The notes below the pieces were generated by a model. That model was not told where the DNA came from. It did no database searches and saw only the letters and a program-made list of their open reading frames with translations. From the NCBI GenBank assembly GCA_903873965.1, contig CAIQQO010000201.1, positions 18,957 through 82,956 of the forward strand: a stretch of DNA of 64,000 nucleotides, written 5' to 3'. Every line of letters starts with the position of its first letter. Positions within the stretch are counted from its first letter, which is position 1. The stretch is from an uncultured bacterium. Lineage in GTDB: Bacteria; Chloroflexota; Anaerolineae; J036; Brachytrichaceae. Both the position numbers and the translations under genes were made by a program. Shown here in pieces: positions 58,333-64,000 of this stretch.

Positions 58333-59448
58333 TTATGCGCCTTTAATAAAATCCTCGACTTTCGTGTGCGCTACATCGTCGATGTACTGTTCCGGTGGCG
58401 ATTTCATAAAGTACGAAGACGGCGCAAACAGCGCGCCTTTCATCCCGCGATCCAAACCGATCTTGGCGCATCTGACGGCGTCGATGACAACACCGGCGCT
58501 ATTCGGGCTGTCCCATACTTCCAGCTTCAACTCGGCTAGTAATGGCACATCGCCAAAAGTCGTACCTTCCATGCGGATGTAACAGAACTTTCGATCCGTC
58601 AACCATGGCACGTAATCACTCGGTCCGACGTGGACATTGTCTGGGTCCATTTCGTATGGAATCTGTGATGTGACGGCATTGGTCTTACTGATCTTCTTTG
58701 ATTCCAGGCGCTCGCGCTCCAGCATATTCATGAAGTCCGTATTGCCGCCAAAGTTCAATTGATAAGTGCGGTCGATGCGGACGCCACGGTCGACAAACAG
58801 GTGCGCCAGCATGCGGTGCGTGATGGTCGCGCCGACCTGGCTTTTGATGTCATCGCCAATGACCACCGAACCGGCTTCTTCAAAGCGACGCTGCCAATAA
58901 TGCTCGCGCGCAATAAAGACCGGAATACAGTTCACCAGACCACAACCTGCCTGCAACACTTGTTCGACATACCATTTGGTGGCCTGTTCGCTGCCGACAG
59001 GGAGATAGTTGATGACGACATCGGTCTGTGTATCTTTGAGAATCTTGACGATATCGGCGGTCTCGCCTGGTGCTTTCTTGATGATCCGCGATAGGTACTT
59101 ACCCAGGCCATCGTGTGTCATGCCGCGATGAACGCAGCAACCCATATAGGGAACGTCTGCAAATTTGATGGTGTTATTCGGCTTGGTGTAGATGGCTTCA
59201 CTCAGGTCCTTGCCAACCTTGTTCGAATCGATGTCAAAGGCAGCCGTGAACTCGATATCGCTGATGTGGTAGCCGCCAAGTCGCACGTGCATCAGCCCGG
59301 GTACTCGGTCGGTGTCCTTGGCATTGCGATAGTAGTGCACGCCCTGTATAAGTGAACTGGCGCAGTTGCCGACGCCGATGATGGCGACACGCACCTTTTT
59401 GCTGTTCTTTGGTCTAGCCTGTTGCACTGAATTATCCAATTGATCCAT
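58333..59448 (-). CDS. Inositol-3-phosphate synthase
   Basis: [105 protein letters not shown]. Confidence 0.95.
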   Translation of the reverse strand: MDQLDNSVQQARPKNSKKVRVAIIGVGNCASSLIQGVHYYRNAKDTDRVPGLMHVRLGGYHISDIEFTAAFDIDSNKVGKDLSEAIYTKPNNTIKFADVPYMGCCVHRGMTHDGLGKYLSRIIKKAPGETADIVKILKDTQTDVVINYLPVGSEQATKWYVEQVLQAGCGLVNCIPVFIAREHYWQRRFEEAGSVVIGDDIKSQVGATITHRMLAHLFVDRGVRIDRTYQLNFGGNTDFMNMLERERLESKKISKTNAVTSQIPYEMDPDNVHVGPSDYVPWLTDRKFCYIRMEGTTFGDVPLLAELKLEVWDSPNSAGVVIDAVRCAKIGLDRGMKGALFAPSSYFMKSPPEQYIDDVAHTKVEDFIKGA

Positions 59449-59470
59449 AGTAATCTCCTATTGCCAATGA

Positions 59471-60004
59471 TTAGATCATACTCCCGGATTTAATGTGATC
59501 CAGCCAGTCGATGATGGCCGACATTTCACATTGCCGAAACTCAAGCACGAGTTTGTAGTACGAATCTTGTGTCTCCTGACGTGCTTGCTTCAAAGATAGC
59601 ACTCGTTCGCTGAACAGGGCTGTTTGAGCGGCGATCAGGTGATCCAGCCCCGGTAATTGCAGCCGACGAAAGAGATACAGTCTGGCCGGAAACTCCAGGC
59701 GAAAGTGTCTGCCATGCTGGGTAGGTTGGTGCAGCCAATCCAGGAAGATCGTTTGCCCCGCAGCGGTGATGGCATATACATTGCGCGCCGGTCGGTTGCT
59801 TTGGGTTTCAGTCTGAACGACCAGCAATTCCTTTCTGGTCAGTTGTTTCATGTGAGCATAAAGATGGCTCTGCCCGATATGCCAGACTTTACCTAACTCC
59901 CGGTTGATTTCCTGGTAGAGATTGTATGGATGGCGTGGTTTCAGCATCATAAATCCTAATAACACGGGTTCTGGTGAAATGGGGGCTTCAACCTGTTTGG
60001 TCAT
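59471..60004 (-). CDS. PadR family transcriptional regulator
   Basis: LGFMMLKPRHPYNLYQEINRELGKVWHIGQSHLYAHMKQLTRKELLVVQTETQSNRPARNVYAITAAGQTIFLDWL. Confidence 0.92.
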   Translation of the reverse strand: MTKQVEAPISPEPVLLGFMMLKPRHPYNLYQEINRELGKVWHIGQSHLYAHMKQLTRKELLVVQTETQSNRPARNVYAITAAGQTIFLDWLHQPTQHGRHFRLEFPARLYLFRRLQLPGLDHLIAAQTALFSERVLSLKQARQETQDSYYKLVLEFRQCEMSAIIDWLDHIKSGSMI

Positions 60005-60062
60005 TCTGGCACCTATGATGCGCTTCGTGAGACTAGTGATGGCTGCATGCTTTCGTATGAAA

Positions 60063-60081
60063 TACTCACACTATGAGTATC
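60063..60081. promoter_or_regulatory. Putative PadR operator
   Basis: ATACTCA cacta TGAGTAT between divergent padR-like and mop-like genes. Confidence 0.55.
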
Positions 60082-60199
60082 ACAAACAATATAAGGAATT
60101 TCGCTAGTTTTGTCAAATGCGTGATTTTTACTCTTTGACCTATTGAAAAGCTTCGAGGACTATGATAAATATCTTACATACACCACAAGGAGAGATGCA

Positions 60200-62935
60200 A
60201 TGCAAAAGATTAATCTCAACATTAACGGTATGTCCAAGACGATGATCGTCGACCCCGAGGCCAGTCTGGCCGATGTACTTCGTAAACAAGCGTTACTGAC
60301 AGGCGTCAAGGTTTCATGCAATGATGGCCATTGCGGAGCATGCTCTGTCATTCTCGATGGCAAACTCACACTGGCTTGTGTCATTAAGATGAAGCGAGTG
60401 CCGGATGGCGCTAAGGTAGTTACGGTGGAAGGGATCGGCCAACCCGGTAATCTCCATCCGATTCAAATGGCGCTCATTGCGCACGGCGCCGCACAATGCG
60501 GCTTTTGCATGCCAGGCTTTGTCGTATCGACAAAAGCTTTGCTGGACCAGAATCCCAGTCCGACGCGCGAGCAGGTGCGCACATGGTTTACGCAGCACCA
60601 CAATGCATGCCGCTGCAACGGTTACAAACCCACGGTTGACGCTGTCATGGACGCAGCCGCTGTTCTGCGCGGTGAAATGAAACGCGAAGAACTCGAGTTC
60701 AAAATGCCCGCTGACGGCAGAATCTGGGGCAGCAAATACCCCCGGCCTACTGCTGCCGCGAAGGTGACTGGTACATTGGACTATGGCCAGGACTTAGGTA
60801 TGAAGCTTCCGCCCAATACCCTCCAACTGGCCCTGGTACAGGCCAAGGTATCGCACGCTAACATCCTGTCGATTGACACCTCGAAAGCCGAGAAGATGGA
60901 CGGCGTTCACAGCGTCATCACTCACAAGGATGTGAAAGGTAAGAACCGCATTACGGGACTGATTACTTTCCCGACAAATAAGGGCGATGGCTGGGATCGA
61001 CCGATTCTATGCGACACGAAAGTCTTTCAGTATGGCGATGCTATTGCCATCGTGTGTGCTGACACCATTGAGCAGGCGAAAGCGGCTGCCGATACGGTGA
61101 AGGTTGAACTGGAACAATTGCCTGCCTACATGAGCGCGCCTGCTGCGATGGCGCCGGATGCAATCGAAATACACCCCGGCACACCTAATGTGTACTACGA
61201 GCAGAAAATCGCCAAGGGGCCGGCAACAGCACCGATTATGGAGTCTGCGCCCTACGTCGTCGAAGGTAGCTTCTATCTGCAGCGCCAGCCTCATTTGACG
61301 ATTGAGAGTGATATGGGCTTTGCCTACTTTGACGAGAAGGAAAACCTGACCATCCACTCCAAGTCCATCGGTTTGTATCTGCACCTTTATATGATCGCGC
61401 CTGGCATCGGCATCGACGCGAGCAAGTTGCGCATGGTTCAGAACCCGGCTGGTGGCACGTTTGGCTACAAGTTCAGCCCGACAATGGAAGCCCTGCTGGG
61501 TGTGGCGTGTTTGGCGACCCATCGTCCGGTGTATCTTGAATACGATTATCAGCAGTACATGCAGTACACCGGCAAGCGCTCACCCTTCTTCATCGACATG
61601 AAGATGGCTGCTGACAAAGATGGCAAGATTGTTGCTATGGAAACGGACTGGACGGTTGACCATGGCCCGTATTCCGAATTTGGCGATTTATTGACTCTGC
61701 GTGGCGCACAATACATGGGTGCGGGTTATAACATCCCAAGCATTCGTGGAAATGGCCGCACAGTGGCGACCAATCATGTCTGGGGCGCTGCTTTCCGTGC
61801 CTACGGTTCTCCGCAAGCATTTCTGGCGTCCGAAAGCCTGGTGGATGAACTCGCTGAGAAGATTGGCATGGACCCGCTGGAGTTGCGCTATTTGAATGTG
61901 TATCGAGCTGGTTCAACCACGCCGACCGGTCAAGACCCTGAGGTCTATTCGCTGCCCGAAATGCTCGATGCGCTTCGCCCGCTGTATAAAGAAGCCAGGG
62001 AAAAGGCCAGCCTAAGCTCCACAGCAGAGAACAAAAAGGGTGTTGGCATCTCCATTGGTATCTACGGTTGCGGCTTAGACGGTGTTGATGGCGCTGAAGC
62101 GAAGATTGAGTTGACCAAAGATGGTGTCACCGTTTATGCCACTTGGCAGGATCACGGCCAGGGCGCTGATATGGGTGTGCTGGGTACTGCCCACGAAGCT
62201 CTGCGGCCATTAGGTCTGCGACCCGATCAGATTCGCTTGACCTTGAACGACACTGGAACAGCTCCCAACGGTGGGCCTTCCGGCGGCAGTCGCAGTCAGC
62301 TGGTCATTGGTAACGCCATCAAGAACGGCTGCGAACAACTGATTGGCGCGCTGACCAAGGCCGACGGCACGTTCCGAACCTTTGACCAGATGGTTGCCGA
62401 TGGCTTGCCATTGACCTTCAACGGTAAATGGGCTGCCTCGATGAACAGCAACTGCGATGAGAATGCGCAGGGAAAGCCATTTGCAGTTTACATGTATGGC
62501 GCGTTCATGGCGGAAGTGAATGTCAATACCAAGACGGGGAAGACTACCGTCGAGGGTATGACTGTCATGGCCGACATTGGCAAGATCAATAACAAGCTGG
62601 TCGTCGATGGACAGATTTATGGCGGCGTCGCTCAAGGTATCGGTCTGGCATTATCTGAAGACTTCGAAGATATAGAGAAGCACAGCACGATGTTGGGCGC
62701 TGGTATTCCTTACGCCAGGGATATCCCCGATAAGTTTGACATCCGCTATTTCGAGAATGCGCGCGACAACGGCCCGTTCGGTGCAGCCGGCGTCGGGGAA
62801 CTGCCGCTGACATCACCGCATGTCGCCATTATTAACGCTATCAACAATGCAACAGGTGTCCGTATCCGTAACCTGCCAGCGCGCCCGGACAAGGTGCTGA
62901 GCGGCCTTAAGCAGCTTGAAGCTCAACCTGCATAA
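60200..62935 (+). CDS. Molybdenum-containing aldehyde oxidoreductase/xanthine dehydrogenase family (Mop-type single polypeptide)
   Basis: CNDGHCGACSVILDGK, GAAQCGFCMPGF, NACRCNGY; molybdopterin region GGTFGYKF, AFRAYGSPQAFLASESLVDELAEKIGMDP, GAAGVGELPLTSP. ATG at 60200 preceded by AAGGAG. Confidence 0.93.
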   Translation: MQKINLNINGMSKTMIVDPEASLADVLRKQALLTGVKVSCNDGHCGACSVILDGKLTLACVIKMKRVPDGAKVVTVEGIGQPGNLHPIQMALIAHGAAQCGFCMPGFVVSTKALLDQNPSPTREQVRTWFTQHHNACRCNGYKPTVDAVMDAAAVLRGEMKREELEFKMPADGRIWGSKYPRPTAAAKVTGTLDYGQDLGMKLPPNTLQLALVQAKVSHANILSIDTSKAEKMDGVHSVITHKDVKGKNRITGLITFPTNKGDGWDRPILCDTKVFQYGDAIAIVCADTIEQAKAAADTVKVELEQLPAYMSAPAAMAPDAIEIHPGTPNVYYEQKIAKGPATAPIMESAPYVVEGSFYLQRQPHLTIESDMGFAYFDEKENLTIHSKSIGLYLHLYMIAPGIGIDASKLRMVQNPAGGTFGYKFSPTMEALLGVACLATHRPVYLEYDYQQYMQYTGKRSPFFIDMKMAADKDGKIVAMETDWTVDHGPYSEFGDLLTLRGAQYMGAGYNIPSIRGNGRTVATNHVWGAAFRAYGSPQAFLASESLVDELAEKIGMDPLELRYLNVYRAGSTTPTGQDPEVYSLPEMLDALRPLYKEAREKASLSSTAENKKGVGISIGIYGCGLDGVDGAEAKIELTKDGVTVYATWQDHGQGADMGVLGTAHEALRPLGLRPDQIRLTLNDTGTAPNGGPSGGSRSQLVIGNAIKNGCEQLIGALTKADGTFRTFDQMVADGLPLTFNGKWAASMNSNCDENAQGKPFAVYMYGAFMAEVNVNTKTGKTTVEGMTVMADIGKINNKLVVDGQIYGGVAQGIGLALSEDFEDIEKHSTMLGAGIPYARDIPDKFDIRYFENARDNGPFGAAGVGELPLTSPHVAIINAINNATGVRIRNLPARPDKVLSGLKQLEAQPA

Positions 62936-63021
62936 GCAGGTCCTTGATCTCCAACTTACTAATGGGCGTGAATGGCGAGACTTAAGTTCGTCATTCACGC
63001 CGGTTCAATACGCAACTGGGC

Positions 63022-64000
63022 ATGGATCAAAAAGAACTTCGCGATCTGGAAGCGAAATGCATTCAGGAATGCTCGCCGGCGTGCACCGCAGCGTGTCCCG
63101 TTCATGTCGATGTTAAGGCGATGCTGCTGGAGGCGGCGCGTGGCGACTTCACCGCGGCTTTAAAGCAGTACAAGAAGACGGTACCATTTCCAGGCATCCT
63201 CAGCCGAATTTGTGACCAGCCATGCCAGGATGTGTGCAAACGCACTGAAGCTGGCGACGCGATTGCCATCCGTGGGTTGGAGCGCGCCGCTGTCGAAATC
63301 GGTGAGTTATCTGTTGAGAAAGTGCGCCCTCTGCCAAAACGAAGCGGGCGCGTGGTCGTTCTCGGCGGCGGCGTCAGCGGCTTAACGGCGGCCTTTGATC
63401 TGGCTCGCAAAGGTTATGCAGTGACCATCATCGAGGCAGGCAGCAGGCTGGGTGGTAGTCTCTGGAAGGTGGATCGTGACTTTTTACCCGAAAAAGTCAT
63501 AGAAGATGACCTTAATACCATGCTCAAGCTGAGCGTGGTTGTCCGGTTGAACACGTCGATCAAGCAGGAACTGCATGATCTGCGAAATGAATTCGACGCT
63601 GTGTATGTTGCCATCGGCGCTCATACGCCTGAAAGATACGATCTAGACCTCGATGAATTTGGTTATATCAAAGTTGATGAAGTGACGTTTGCCACCAGTA
63701 TGGAAGGCGTATTTGCCGGTGGAGGGTTGCGCTGGGGCCCTGAAATGCACTCTTCGGTGACGTCCATCTCGGAGGGTAGGCGCGCTGCCATTTCTATCGA
63801 TCGCTATCTTCAAAAAGTGTCGCTGACAGCATCGCGCGCCAATGAAGGATCGTATCAGTCGTGCCTGTATACCACTATGCATGCGGTTGAACCGTGCCTG
63901 ATGATTGAACCGACTGATCAAGTGCAGGGCTACGAACGGATTGAAGCCATTCAGGAGGCCAAGCGCTGCGTGCAATGCGAGTGCATGGAGTGCGTCAAGA
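63022..64000 (+). CDS. GltD/YgfK-like FAD- and Fe-S-containing oxidoreductase, partial (continues past window end)
   Basis: MDQKELRDLEAKCIQECSPACTAACPVHVDVKAMLLEAARGDFTAALKQYKKTVPFPGILSRICDQPCQDVCKR...VVVLGGGVSGLTAAFDLARKGYAVTIIEAGSRLGGSL. Not in ORF track because no in-frame stop lies in the window. Confidence 0.9.
   Translation, partial: MDQKELRDLEAKCIQECSPACTAACPVHVDVKAMLLEAARGDFTAALKQYKKTVPFPGILSRICDQPCQDVCKRTEAGDAIAIRGLERAAVEIGELSVEKVRPLPKRSGRVVVLGGGVSGLTAAFDLARKGYAVTIIEAGSRLGGSLWKVDRDFLPEKVIEDDLNTMLKLSVVVRLNTSIKQELHDLRNEFDAVYVAIGAHTPERYDLDLDEFGYIKVDEVTFATSMEGVFAGGGLRWGPEMHSSVTSISEGRRAAISIDRYLQKVSLTASRANEGSYQSCLYTTMHAVEPCLMIEPTDQVQGYERIEAIQEAKRCVQCECMECVK

Overview
64 kb window, moderately GC-rich, gene-dense and bacterial; gene content suggests Chloroflexota (inference only). 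Main contents, left to right: (1) a minus-strand C1 operon resembling the methyl branch of Wood-Ljungdahl: AcsE-like methyltransferase, a MetV-MetF fusion, an NAD-type formate dehydrogenase of FdsG/B/A type, and formate-THF ligase (cut by the window start), with a divergent FmdE-like gene. No CODH/ACS is visible. (2) A 1183-aa ORF joining a GalT/HIT-superfamily domain (CxxC plus HQHFQ) to NfnB/GltD-like and NfnA/FNR-like modules; this is the most unusual single gene. (3) Glycosidases, tRNA-Lys(UUU), an orphan peptide/solute-binding lipoprotein, and two large paralogous membrane proteins flanking purU, a DtxR-type regulator and a ZIP transporter. (4) A YcgQ/YcgR-like pair, a MATE-like transporter with a paired operator-like palindrome, and groES-groEL with two CIRCE elements bracketing a near-consensus promoter. 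(5) A sugar/nucleotide cluster, a 15-repeat BNR/YCF48-like propeller protein with a cytoplasmic domain, thrC-thrB, an MscS-like protein apparently lacking its beta domain, a DUF6067-like glycosidase and inositol-phosphate synthase. (6) A PadR - Mop-type molybdenum hydroxylase - GltD/YgfK-like locus running off the window end. No rRNA, CRISPR array, transposase or prophage was seen. All family calls come from reading motifs by eye; no database search was run.
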